From the NCBI RefSeq assembly GCF_000304475.1, contig NC_018946.1, positions 310,001-374,000 on the forward strand: a DNA stretch of 64,000 nt. The letters are read 5' to 3'. This DNA is from Kazachstania africana CBS 2517. Its lineage: Eukaryota > Ascomycota > Saccharomycetes > Saccharomycetales > Saccharomycetaceae. The notes under the pieces are model-generated. The model was given only the letters and a program-made list of their open reading frames with translations, did no database searches and had not been told where the DNA came from. The position numbers were made by a program, and so were the translations under genes. Of this stretch, positions 38,320 through 48,455 are shown piece by piece (within the stretch, counting starts at the first letter, position 1; the number at the start of each line of letters is the position of its first letter).

Positions 38320-40839
38320 TTATAATTTTCTCTTGAGTTTACCCAGTAGCGATGAATGCTTCTTAGGCTTACTCTTTGTGGTGGACGCCGTATTTACACT
38401 TGATATCGATGACTTGGGTCTCACATGCTTTTCTTTGGCTCTGGGTTTTGGAATAGGTGCAGATAAGCTGCTTTGCGACTTTACGTAATGGGCAGATTTC
38501 AAAGATTTAGCTGATAAATGAGAGGCGGTATTAGCAAACCCACTGTTATCAACAGAAGAATTCAAACCACTCTTAATTTCATCAGGTTTCAACTTATTCA
38601 CAGAATCCTCGCTTGAATTAGATGGTCCCGTCGTGACTTGTTTTTCGTTATGTTTCTCACTCTTGACAGTCTCCGCCGTGTTAAATTCATTATCGAGTTT
38701 ACTTAAATCGGATGTAGAAATTGGATTACCGTCTTTATCAAATCTTAAATGGTAGTTTTTTGACGTTGGAATACAATCGGGCAATGTGGCTCCCGCAACA
38801 CTCGTTGAAGTATGTGAAGCATTTGACGTCGAAGCACTTTGTTTACTAGTTGGTGCCAACAAATGTTCATTACTTTCATTCTTGAATCCACTGGCATTCT
38901 TAGAATGGTCAGCAATTGCTCCAATAGAAGGTGAGGAAGAGATAATAGACGTTCTAGAATCATATGCTGACAATTTTTGTCCTGATCTACCGTTTCTTTC
39001 CCTCAAACCATTCATTCCATCATCCAATATCTCCTCATTAATCTTTGTAATATTCTCATTGCCAAGCAAAGTTGCATTTTCAGTCATTGGAATTATTCCC
39101 TCTGGGGTCATATCATTCGATAGAGTATATAGCTTTCTTAATATCATGAAAATAACAATAGAGACGTGCTCGAAACAGAAACCATAAAGCAAAATAGTTT
39201 TCCAATCGTTTACAAGTGGCGATGAAACGTACCATAATTCTCGTTTCTCCAACATATCTGAGCCAATACCGGGTAAATATGAACGTCTGTACATGAAAGT
39301 TAATATTGGACAAATGACACAACTAATCCAAATAATAACTTGTAAGATACTATCCCAAGGATTGGTACCTATCTTTGTTTTAAAATCACTGAAATTTTCT
39401 AATTTAATGAAAGTCCTATTTTTTTGATTCTGATGCATTGGAACTGAAGTTGGTTGGCATTTTTTCAGCATCTTCACGATATCTGTTTTCATTATAATAA
39501 AATTAAAACAGAATAAAACTAATGGTGCCACTGGCCATATCATTGAAAACATCGTGATAAATCCAATTTGAACTATCAATTTTTTCATATTTGCGTCAAC
39601 GTCAAATTCACCCCATGAATTGATCTTATAATTTTTGGCAATCTTCCAGATCTTTAAGTCATATGATCTTAAGATATTTTCGTCGGTTAGTTCACCATGT
39701 TTTTGAACCTTACTTAGGCCAATAGGCAAAAGGTTGTCAACTGCATAAAGAATTAATTGGTTAATTACCATAAAGTAGTTAAATTGATTTTGATGACGTT
39801 TCGTATTAACAACAAAATTACCATTATTCATTGGGATACCAAGCATACCAATTTTGCTTCTAAAATTTGGTCCAAAGAAAGTATAACCTAATGGTAAATA
39901 ATAAAACAAAGTGATAAATAGAGGACCATAACTAGTGAAAAAATTTAGGACAAAATTTTTTCTTAAGATTGAATTGTAGATGTTATTACTTTTTTCGAAA
40001 TTAACGAAGTTTTTGATGAAGAAATTATTGTAGATTAATGTTAAAACTGGGACGAATGCACTTATCAGAATAGTTGGGACCAAGGAAAATATAGAAACCA
40101 ATGGACCTGCATATACTTGAGTGATGAAAATTTCTAAGAAAAAGCAAAACATTTGAAAAATGACCAATGCAATGATAAATATCAGAGCAATGGGAATGAA
40201 CATCAATGTTCTTAAAATAACCGATGACTTTGCAGTACGTTGTTCTATGGACGAGGCACTTGGAACCAAAGATGGACTGAACTTGATGACATATTGATTC
40301 TCCTTCTTGTATATCCATGAAGTCATAAACATGATCGACCAAAACATCAAAAACAGCGAATAAGTATTGTTAAATTCCCAAGAATTTGAGTTAGAAAATG
40401 TATAGGATATCATACCGAACACTGATAGGATTCCTAGATAATGCAGGTAGTGATTGTAGAAAGCCAAATACATGGCTAATCTTGGATTTGCAGTCAAATT
40501 GGCTAAATTGCTTAAATCATGGTCTTTAGGAAGGCTTAATGACTTCAGTAACTGGTCAGCCAGGTTTGACAACGATCTGGTCGTCTTGATATCATATAAT
40601 GGAACCAACTGGTCTACAAAAGACATGGCCTTCACGGAGTTCGTAATAGCATTCTCATCCTGAATGCATTTGATTTTCAAAAATGCAAACATAGTATCAG
40701 TAGAATGACCTGGCCTGAAAGCAACATTTATCTTTAATACGTCAAATAATGATTGCAACTTGCTACGACTGTCATCATTTTTCTTGAAAACAATGAAACA
40801 GTTAGGATCCAATTCTTCTAAAGTTTCGAGTTCGCTCAT
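38320..40839 (-). CDS. IST2: Cortical ER-plasma membrane tether, anoctamin/TMEM16 family
   Basis: Ist2 tethers cortical ER to the plasma membrane and belongs to the TMEM16 family. The start is the ATG at 40839; the longer frame begins with TTG. Of 839 residues (S. cerevisiae about 946), roughly 130-590 form the multi-span membrane domain, with hydrophobic helices such as IPIALIFIIALVIFQMFCFFLEIFI and SLVPTILISAFVPVLTLIYNNFF. A long disordered cytosolic linker follows. It contains the conserved block VAGATLPDCIPTSKNYHLRF, also present in S. cerevisiae Ist2, and ends in the cortical sorting signal, a basic amphipathic LLGKLKRKL that binds PI(4,5)P2. The linker is shorter than in S. cerevisiae and lacks its poly-His run, which accounts for most of the length difference. 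Confidence 0.95.
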   Translation of the reverse strand: MSELETLEELDPNCFIVFKKNDDSRSKLQSLFDVLKINVAFRPGHSTDTMFAFLKIKCIQDENAITNSVKAMSFVDQLVPLYDIKTTRSLSNLADQLLKSLSLPKDHDLSNLANLTANPRLAMYLAFYNHYLHYLGILSVFGMISYTFSNSNSWEFNNTYSLFLMFWSIMFMTSWIYKKENQYVIKFSPSLVPSASSIEQRTAKSSVILRTLMFIPIALIFIIALVIFQMFCFFLEIFITQVYAGPLVSIFSLVPTILISAFVPVLTLIYNNFFIKNFVNFEKSNNIYNSILRKNFVLNFFTSYGPLFITLFYYLPLGYTFFGPNFRSKIGMLGIPMNNGNFVVNTKRHQNQFNYFMVINQLILYAVDNLLPIGLSKVQKHGELTDENILRSYDLKIWKIAKNYKINSWGEFDVDANMKKLIVQIGFITMFSMIWPVAPLVLFCFNFIIMKTDIVKMLKKCQPTSVPMHQNQKNRTFIKLENFSDFKTKIGTNPWDSILQVIIWISCVICPILTFMYRRSYLPGIGSDMLEKRELWYVSSPLVNDWKTILLYGFCFEHVSIVIFMILRKLYTLSNDMTPEGIIPMTENATLLGNENITKINEEILDDGMNGLRERNGRSGQKLSAYDSRTSIISSSPSIGAIADHSKNASGFKNESNEHLLAPTSKQSASTSNASHTSTSVAGATLPDCIPTSKNYHLRFDKDGNPISTSDLSKLDNEFNTAETVKSEKHNEKQVTTGPSNSSEDSVNKLKPDEIKSGLNSSVDNSGFANTASHLSAKSLKSAHYVKSQSSLSAPIPKPRAKEKHVRPKSSISSVNTASTTKSKPKKHSSLLGKLKRKL

Positions 40840-42292
<1,453 letters not shown>

Positions 42293-42985
42293 ATAACAAC
42301 TACTTATTTCATATAGAGACATACTTCGTCATACACTTATAGCTTGTTGATTTAACAGAAGACTAAACAAGCAATGGCCTCATGAACCTTATCCCCTAGT
42401 TCAACTCTTATTAGTTGACTTGTATATGTCACCGCCACTTGTAGCGACACCCCAAAAAGTGACGCTTTTCTTGGCATACCACACATTAAAATTTCTCTAT
42501 TAATAAGCGAATGGTCGAACTATCACATCTTATCTTTTAAGCCCTGAGATGGTCCATGTGCCAATTCATGTATATGATCTTGTAATTAACGAAAGCCCTC
42601 TTGAATTTACCAAGCAAGCCCTTGAGTAGTAAATAAACCTTGCGTCTTGCGACATTACCCACTAGATCTGAGACCAGGACAAAATCTCACAGAAAAAAAT
42701 GTTGTTTCGTCCAAGGAAACGGTGGGAAGGGCTTATTCAAGCAGAAGTGTATACTATCTTCTTGTCACATGATTGCTTTACCTAATAGACTATTCATCTT
42801 TTGCTATCTAACTTTTTCTCACACCTACTTTATTAATTAATTAATAATATAAGTTCTCGGCTATATTCATCTAAGCGTATATGGGCATCGTTAATATTTT
42901 TCATACTGTCCTTCGATACTAACAACATAAAGAGGACGCTATTTACTTTACACTATCACAACACTAGAGCTAACACCGGCTCATC
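42293..42985. other. Intergenic: YBL036C 3' end and TAH18 promoter
   Basis: No gene. RFC5 would be expected near here in S. cerevisiae order; I see no trace of it. A 13-codon upstream ORF (42881-42922, ATG GGC ... TAA) lies about 65 bp before the TAH18 start and could be in its leader. Confidence 0.5.
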
Positions 42986-44860
42986 ATGTCTTCTCATAAA
43001 ATAGTCATTCTGTATGGTTCCGAAACTGGTAATAGTGAAGATTTTGCAACCATCTTGTCGCATAAACTTCGAAGACTGCAGTTCCCACATACACTATCAG
43101 CTTTCGGTGATTTCGATCCATCCAAAATTTTAGAGACTAGATATCTCTTCATTATCGCTGCTACAACTGGTCAAGGTGAACTCCCAAGGAATGTTCATGA
43201 ATCTTCTGTCGGTAATGCCAAGAGTAAGACATTATGGTCCATTTTAAAGCGCAAAAAGTTACCAGCTAATTTCCTAAGTCACGTTCAGGTATCTTTCTTA
43301 GGATTAGGCGATTCATCATACCCCAAATTCAATTTTGGTATCAGAAAATTACATCAAAGAATGGTGGGCCAATTAGGCGCTAAGGAGCTTTTTGATAGAT
43401 TAGAAGCAGATGAACGAGGTATGGCAGGAAGTAACAAGGGTACTGGTTCGGGTATTGAAACGGTTTATTTTGAATATGAAAAACGTGTAACTGAATTACT
43501 AATGAAAAAATTTCCTCGACGTTGTAATGATGAGGGACTACTAGTTGATAGAGTTGAAATTGATTCGTCGGTTTATATTGAACCGAAAACTTATCTAGAA
43601 GTAGCTAAGAATGAATTATCCACAAATACAGTTGTATTCAAAGGAGATGCTTCTATCAAATATGGTATTGTTACCGATAATAAACGGATTACCAAGGAAG
43701 ACCATTTCCAAGACGTTAGACAATTTATTTTCAATAATGAAAAGCAAGATGAAAGGCCAGAGTATTATCCTGGCGATACTGTGTCCATTTATCCATGCAA
43801 TACTGATATAAATGTCCAGAGGTTTCTTGATAATCAATCACAATGGCTGGAATTTGCTGATGAACCATTGGAATTCACTAATGGGGTTCCTGAGGGTTTA
43901 AGCGAAGGTGGATTAGTTGAACCGTTAACATTAAGAAATATCTTGAAGTATCATTGTGATTTGATGGCCATTCCAAGAACTAGTTTTTTCATGAAAATTT
44001 GGATGTTTGCAACTGACGTTAGTAGAATGGAAAGAGGTCAAGAACAGTTGGATCAACAGAGAGATAAATTGTACGAATTTGCTACTGATCAAGATATGCA
44101 AGAGTTGTATGATTATTGTAATCGGCCAAGAAGGTCAATTTTAGAACTTGTGGAAGATTTCCTTTCATTGAGATTACCTTGGCAATTCTGTCTAGATTTT
44201 TTACCTAAGATAAAGCCACGCTATTATTCCATTTCAAGCGGTGCATGTGATGAAAACATTGAAACCACAGTGGCCATTGTTAAATATAAGACCATTCTTA
44301 AGAAGATTAGGAAAGGGATATGCACCAATTACATTGCAAGTTTGAAGGAAGGCGATAGGATTCGTTATAAGATTCAAAATAATCATTTAATTAAAGATGA
44401 GTATAAGGATAAACCTATGATATTGATGGGACCTGGTGTTGGTCTTGCTCCATTACTATCTGTAATCAAATCGCAACCAGCAGGTAGACCTGATATTAAT
44501 TTATTCTTTGGTTGTAGATTTAAGGATAAGGATTATTTCTATGAAGAATTATTGGAATCATGGAATAAAAATGGGGACATCACTTTGTATCCTGTCTTTT
44601 CCAGAGATCGTGAAAATTCACCTGATTGTAAATATATTCAAGACGCAGTGTGGAAGTTTGGTCCTGCTATGACGAATTTGATGGTTAAAGAGAAAGCTCT
44701 ATTATTTTTATGCGGGGCATCAGGTAAGATGCCTATACAGATAAGATTGACATTGATTGAAATGTTAAAGAAATGGGGTGGATTTAAAGATGAAGCTGAA
44801 GCCAAGAATTATTTGAAAGAGATGGAAAGAGAGGACAGATATTTACAGGAGACCTGGTAA
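42986..44860 (+). CDS. TAH18: Diflavin reductase for cytosolic Fe-S assembly
   Basis: Tah18 passes electrons from NADPH through FAD and FMN to Dre2, an early step of cytosolic iron-sulfur protein assembly. The 624 residues equal the family length. Domain order: flavodoxin-like FMN domain (about 5-150) opening with ILYGSETGNSEDFA; a connecting and FAD domain (about 200-440) with the FAD-binding RYYSISS near 411; and the NADPH domain with GPGVGLAPLLSVI near 482 and a final AEAKNYLKEMEREDRYLQETW ending in the aromatic Trp typical of this fold. The length rules out cytochrome P450 reductase, which would carry a membrane anchor. It is convergent with POL30. YPR048W and POL30 are merged here from two duplicated S. 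cerevisiae segments. Confidence 0.96.
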   Translation: MSSHKIVILYGSETGNSEDFATILSHKLRRLQFPHTLSAFGDFDPSKILETRYLFIIAATTGQGELPRNVHESSVGNAKSKTLWSILKRKKLPANFLSHVQVSFLGLGDSSYPKFNFGIRKLHQRMVGQLGAKELFDRLEADERGMAGSNKGTGSGIETVYFEYEKRVTELLMKKFPRRCNDEGLLVDRVEIDSSVYIEPKTYLEVAKNELSTNTVVFKGDASIKYGIVTDNKRITKEDHFQDVRQFIFNNEKQDERPEYYPGDTVSIYPCNTDINVQRFLDNQSQWLEFADEPLEFTNGVPEGLSEGGLVEPLTLRNILKYHCDLMAIPRTSFFMKIWMFATDVSRMERGQEQLDQQRDKLYEFATDQDMQELYDYCNRPRRSILELVEDFLSLRLPWQFCLDFLPKIKPRYYSISSGACDENIETTVAIVKYKTILKKIRKGICTNYIASLKEGDRIRYKIQNNHLIKDEYKDKPMILMGPGVGLAPLLSVIKSQPAGRPDINLFFGCRFKDKDYFYEELLESWNKNGDITLYPVFSRDRENSPDCKYIQDAVWKFGPAMTNLMVKEKALLFLCGASGKMPIQIRLTLIEMLKKWGGFKDEAEAKNYLKEMEREDRYLQETW

Positions 44861-45066
44861 AGGATATCATATAAGTATTTCGAAACCTTCTTATTTATAG
44901 AACAATTTATTTAATTTTCCATAATTAACGTTATTAATTTACATGGTAAAGATACAAAAAAAGTATACGGAAGATCTATATAGTATCTAAACATAGAGAC
45001 ATGATGATGGAACTAAGAAAAAAAATAAAAAAAACAATCACACAATTTATTTACCCAGTAAAAAGA

Positions 45067-45843
45067 TTATTCTTCGTCATTAAACTTTGGAGCCAAGAAG
45101 AATTGTAAGAACCCACTTGATAGATCGAATTGGAAAAGAGCAGGAGCTTCACTTGATAATCTGATGCCTACTTTTTCTGATAGAGAAGAACCTTTAACGA
45201 TATCTAATAAATATTTAACACCGAAAGTTAGATCGACGGGACTTTCCATTTCTAATTTAATACTTTCATTTGGTTTTTCCATGTTAACAAATGGTTTTAA
45301 GATGACGGAACCTGAACCGATATCACCATCAGCAACAAATTTTATTGTTTCCTTTGTGATCATAATGTTTAAAGAATCTGATAGTTGACTTAAATCTCTT
45401 ACAATTTTAGAGAATTCAGTGGACGGCATCATTAAAGTAGTATCATACTGTAGTTCTTCAATTCTTAAGAAATCTGCATCAATTTCCATTAATTTTAAAG
45501 AATATTCAGCGATTCTATCCTTTGAAGTGTCTTCAAACAATAAGATGATAGAATCAGGAGTATCATCAGCAATTAAAGTTAAATTATCTGAATTATTACC
45601 ACAACGTAAGATTTTACTCAATGAATTTAAATCCATACCTAAAGTAACAGGATGATCACATCTATATTCTTGGAATGCTTCTACACCGATTTCTAAAGAG
45701 ACCAAAAGAACACGAGAATCATCGACAGCTTGTGCGATGATACCATCTTCTTTACATTGGAAATTGACTAGTTGGACACAATCTTTGAAACCGTCAATGA
45801 TTCTTTTAAATAAGGATGCTTCTGAGAATTTAGCTTCTAACAT
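45067..45843 (-). CDS. POL30: PCNA, replication sliding clamp
   Basis: PCNA forms the homotrimeric clamp for DNA polymerases delta and epsilon and a platform for repair and chromatin factors. The 258 residues equal the S. cerevisiae length. Conserved features: DNA-facing basic helix (FKRIIDGFKDCVQLVNFQ, 12-29), the interdomain connector loop (about 119-134) and the C-terminal LAPKFNDEE. Lys164, the ubiquitin/SUMO switch residue, is present in MITKETIKF. Lys127, the secondary SUMO acceptor in S. cerevisiae (FLKIEEL), is Arg here (FLRIEEL; codon AGA on the coding strand). Two MCB elements lie upstream (45985-45990, 46030-46035), consistent with G1/S control by MBF. Codon use is moderately biased. 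It is convergent with TAH18. Confidence 0.98.
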   Translation of the reverse strand: MLEAKFSEASLFKRIIDGFKDCVQLVNFQCKEDGIIAQAVDDSRVLLVSLEIGVEAFQEYRCDHPVTLGMDLNSLSKILRCGNNSDNLTLIADDTPDSIILLFEDTSKDRIAEYSLKLMEIDADFLRIEELQYDTTLMMPSTEFSKIVRDLSQLSDSLNIMITKETIKFVADGDIGSGSVILKPFVNMEKPNESIKLEMESPVDLTFGVKYLLDIVKGSSLSEKVGIRLSSEAPALFQFDLSSGFLQFFLAPKFNDEE

Positions 45844-45984
45844 TTTTTGTATTTGATATTTGGTGGTATTAGTTGAATGTTAAGTTAAATGGTGTTAAGA
45901 AGAGAAGTGAAATGTAATAGTCAGATATATATTGTCGTTCATATATTTATATATGAATGGAACGAAAAACGGTGAAAAGTTTTT

Positions 45985-46035
45985 ACGCGTCACTTTTTGA
46001 TGAATTTTTAAAAAAAATGGAAATAGTTTACGCGT
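45985..46035. promoter_or_regulatory. Two MCB elements (ACGCGT) of POL30
   Basis: ACGCGT at 45985-45990 and 46030-46035, 45 bp apart and about 140-190 bp upstream of the POL30 ATG. Paired MCBs are the established MBF (Mbp1-Swi6) sites that drive DNA-replication genes at G1/S. Confidence 0.85.
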
Positions 46036-46201
46036 TTCGTGTTTGATAGAGAATTGAATTGAAAGAAATTGATTTTTATTTTAGTTACAGTAATACAAAA
46101 TAATATTATCTATATGAGATAATATTTCAGATATTTAGAAAAGAGTGAAGACTTTGCATTATGCAAAGTGTGACTTACACCATTCTTGAAATCGATAGCA
46201 G

Positions 46202-46276
46202 ATAATAATCATAATAATAATAGTAATAATAATAATAGTAATAATAACAATAATAATAATAATAAAAATAAAAAAA
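46202..46276. repeat. ATA/TAA-rich trinucleotide microsatellite
   Basis: An interrupted run of AAT/ATA units of about 75 bp, 70-150 bp downstream of the NHP6 stop (minus strand), probably inside its 3' UTR or just past it. Confidence 0.85.
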
Positions 46277-46348
46277 GGAAATAGAATGGAGAAGTTTAGT
46301 GGTGAATAAAAAAAGAGGAGACAGATGAAAAGAATATAAAAAAGTGAA

Positions 46349-46636
46349 TCATTCAGTAGCGTGAGTAGCCATGTATAATTCCTTTTCAGATTCGTATCTT
46401 TTCTTGTCAGCAGCAGCTTTAGCTTCGTAAGGTTCTTTATCTTCAGCATTTAAAGCCTTCCATCTTTCACCTAATATTCTACCGATTTGACCGAAAGTGA
46501 CATCAGGGTTTTCTGATCTTACGATATCTCTGTTTTCATTAGCGAAGAACATGTAAGCAGAAAGAGCTCTCTTTGGGGCATTTGGATCCTTCTTTCTTCT
46601 TTGAGTTCTTTTCTTTGTGTCTTTTGTTGGAGCCAT
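46349..46636 (-). CDS. NHP6B: HMG-box chromatin protein NHP6
   Basis: Nhp6 is an abundant single HMG-box protein that bends DNA without sequence preference and helps FACT and RNA polymerase III transcription. The 95 residues comprise a basic N-terminal arm (1-18, KKRTQRRKK) and the HMG box (about 19-90) with [20 protein letters not shown], the intercalating Met and Phe of MFF, and [37 protein letters not shown]. The place between POL30 and TIM12 is that of NHP6B (YBR089C-A). The duplicate NHP6A is nearly identical and lies by TAH18's S. cerevisiae segment, so the A/B label is positional only. Its leader may contain an intron (46657-47244). Codon use is strongly biased. Confidence 0.95.
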   Translation of the reverse strand: MAPTKDTKKRTQRRKKDPNAPKRALSAYMFFANENRDIVRSENPDVTFGQIGRILGERWKALNAEDKEPYEAKAAADKKRYESEKELYMATHATE

Positions 46637-46656
46637 TATTTAACGATTTATTAATT

Positions 46657-47244
46657 CTAAGAGAAAGTAATAGTACAAATTGATTATGTTAGTAAAAAAT
46701 GAAAAATAAAATTATTAACAGAAATTGTCAATTTGACAGAGACAGTGTTTAATAAACCATATAAAATCTATGCGTAAACAACATAGATTTTATATGGTTT
46801 TTTCCCATAGAGAAAGCGAAAATGCGAATCGTGCGTATAACGTTTTCGCGTTGTTGTTTTCCGTTTGGGAGAGAAATTTTTTGCTCCTAAAATGCGGGTA
46901 ACGGAAGAACGTCGCAATTTAGAGAAACAAAACTCTCAGAAATAAACAACAGCAAATGGATTTGTAGTGAAGGGGGTGGGGACAAAATTGCAAACTGGAA
47001 TTGTAAGAATAAGTGAGTAAGTAATCACATAACACTCTCTTACTCTTCTTCTCACGCTACTGTTGCAATTGCCAGAGCTTGATAGCATTAAACACGAAAG
47101 CATGGGAGACAGGCCACTCCACTGTAGACAGAGAGACCACGTCTAACACTTATTCATTATTCATTCATTTTTTAAACACCTGTCCTGTGTTACACTAGTC
47201 TCATATCACTTTATTGTATTAGTTTATGAACAATTAAAACATAC
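46657..47244 (-). other. Candidate 5'-UTR intron of NHP6
   Basis: On the minus strand, a canonical branch site TACTAAC (46694-46688) is followed by a pyrimidine-rich stretch and CTTAG (AG at 46658-46657), 20 bases before the NHP6 ATG. The nearest canonical donor, AAAAAGTATGT, is at 47244-47239, giving a 588-nt intron. In S. cerevisiae an annotated intron in YBR090C overlaps the NHP6B leader, which I recall as support. Against it: a Reb1-type CGGGTAA (46895-46901) and a TATAAAAT inside the interval could be a promoter downstream of the donor, in which case transcripts would start within it. Confidence 0.45.
46754..46800. repeat. Perfect 19-bp inverted repeat upstream of NHP6
   Basis: AAACCATATAAAATCTATG (46754-46772) is repeated exactly in inverse orientation at 46782-46800, separated by 9 bases. 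It lies 60-106 nt before the candidate branch site, or about 120-165 bp upstream of the ATG if the leader is unspliced. Each arm carries TATAAAAT, so both strands read a TATA-like box. Confidence 0.9.
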
Positions 47245-47905
47245 TTTTTCTAAATATTTTTACAGTTGGCGAAATTCCCGAATTTATCTCACACACTATA
47301 AGTTATTTTTCTGATTAAGAAGTGACTGTAAAAAATAAGATAGTAATACTAAGAAAGTACTATTAAATTTTATTATACGTTGTGGGATATATATGGCCAC
47401 CTTCAACAAGAAAGCAAAAAAAAAAAAAAGAAACAGATACACACACTGAAATTTTTTGTTTGCTCTACACAAAGAAAATTTCTCGTTTCTCCTGTGGCAC
47501 ACAGAAATGTGTGCAGGGAAGGGAGGTTTTGTGGGAGTGAACTAATTGGAAGTTCCTGTCTTCCTCTACCGCGTTTTCAAAGGGGCGACGTAGAATGGCC
47601 GGGTTATGGCCGGCGGCAAATCTTTCTCTTCTCCTGGCTGTTTTACCTCTCTTTTCCCCTCACAGCTCTCGCACGCCCCTTTTTTTTTTAAGTGTGAGCG
47701 ACTTCCGTGCATGGTGAGAATGGCAATTTGCATGGACAGTGCTGCTACGTCCGGCGCTAGTTCTTACTGTGGTGTATTGATTTTCTACACACTATATACA
47801 TATATACAGGGTAACGTCCTCCCGCCAACAAGAGTTATCATCATCTCGATTCCTTTTTTTTTTTTGGGCGGCTAATTTACTTCTTGAAGACATTAATTGG
47901 ATATT

Positions 47906-48238
47906 TCACTTCTCTTCATGTTGTTGTGATTGCAGCAGTTTATCTTTGATAGTCTCGTAATGCGGTAATGAATTCTCCGGTGTGAATCCCCTAGCTTGAA
48001 CTAGACCTCCGATCAATCGATTACTGAAATGAATCTTGGCAACACAACGATCAATACAACACATTTCTCCCTTCGTCAGATCTCCTTCACTGTATCCTTC
48101 ATGCGGTATACATTTCTCTAAACAGCTCTTCAAAATATTATTGAATGTACTGTTCATCGCTTCAAACTGAACCTCAGCAACATCTAATTTCTCCTGCGAC
48201 ACTTCCTGTGACCCATATGTATTAAGAAAGAATGACAT
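47906..48238 (-). CDS. TIM12: Small Tim chaperone of the TIM22 complex
   Basis: Tim12 is a peripheral inner-membrane small Tim protein that docks Tim9-Tim10 carriers on the TIM22 translocase. The 110 residues carry the twin Cx3C signature: CLEKC and CIDRC, separated by the usual mid-loop (IPHEGYSEGDLTKGEMC). The start MSFFLNTYGSQEVSQEKLDVAEVQFEAMNSTFNNIL and the C-terminal IGGLVQARGFTPENSLPHY match the longer Tim12 tail rather than Tim10 (93 residues) or Tim9. The place next to PBY1 agrees with YBR091C-YBR094W. The gene is divergent from PBY1 across 217 bp. Confidence 0.96.
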   Translation of the reverse strand: MSFFLNTYGSQEVSQEKLDVAEVQFEAMNSTFNNILKSCLEKCIPHEGYSEGDLTKGEMCCIDRCVAKIHFSNRLIGGLVQARGFTPENSLPHYETIKDKLLQSQQHEEK

Positions 48239-48455
48239 TCCTCATCCATTCATCTCGTTCCATCCACATTATTAAGCCATCACTCTTCTTATTATTGATC
48301 TTTTTCGTCTTCCATAGCCAAAAAAATAATTGCGAGGTAGGGTAAGGAAATGTCAACAGCAAAAAAAAATATACTCCCTTCTAGGATGAAATTTCAAATG
48401 CGTTTATATTTCAATAAGGTGATAGTGACATCTTCCTAGTACCATAGAACTTACC

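Larger units (their letters stand above)
45844..46348. other. Intergenic: POL30 promoter and NHP6 3' region
   Basis: No gene. Holds the POL30 MCB pair and an ATA-rich microsatellite (46202-46276) downstream of NHP6. Confidence 0.6.
46637..47905. other. Intergenic 1.27 kb: NHP6 promoter and leader
   Basis: No coding gene supported; frames at 47380-47875 are short, low-complexity and unrelated to known proteins. Contents: the candidate intron, the inverted repeat, a Reb1-type site (46895-46901), TTTTCGCG resembling an SCB (about 46843-46850), a repeated ATGGCCGG (about 47594 and 47605), poly-A (47417-47430) and poly-T (47683-47690, 47852-47865) tracts. A URS1-like TGGGCGGCTA (47865-47874) lies just beyond the TIM12 stop. 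Confidence 0.5.

Noticed and set aside
42878..42967. TACTAAC at 42915 as a branch site of a TAH18 leader intron
   Set aside because: No canonical GTATGT donor lies upstream in the intergene, and the 7-mer also occurs by chance inside VPS15 and MMS4 coding sequence.
47380..47875. Two overlapping plus-strand frames of about 90-100 codons between NHP6 and TIM12
   Set aside because: They include poly-Lys and poly-Phe from homopolymer tracts and match no family.
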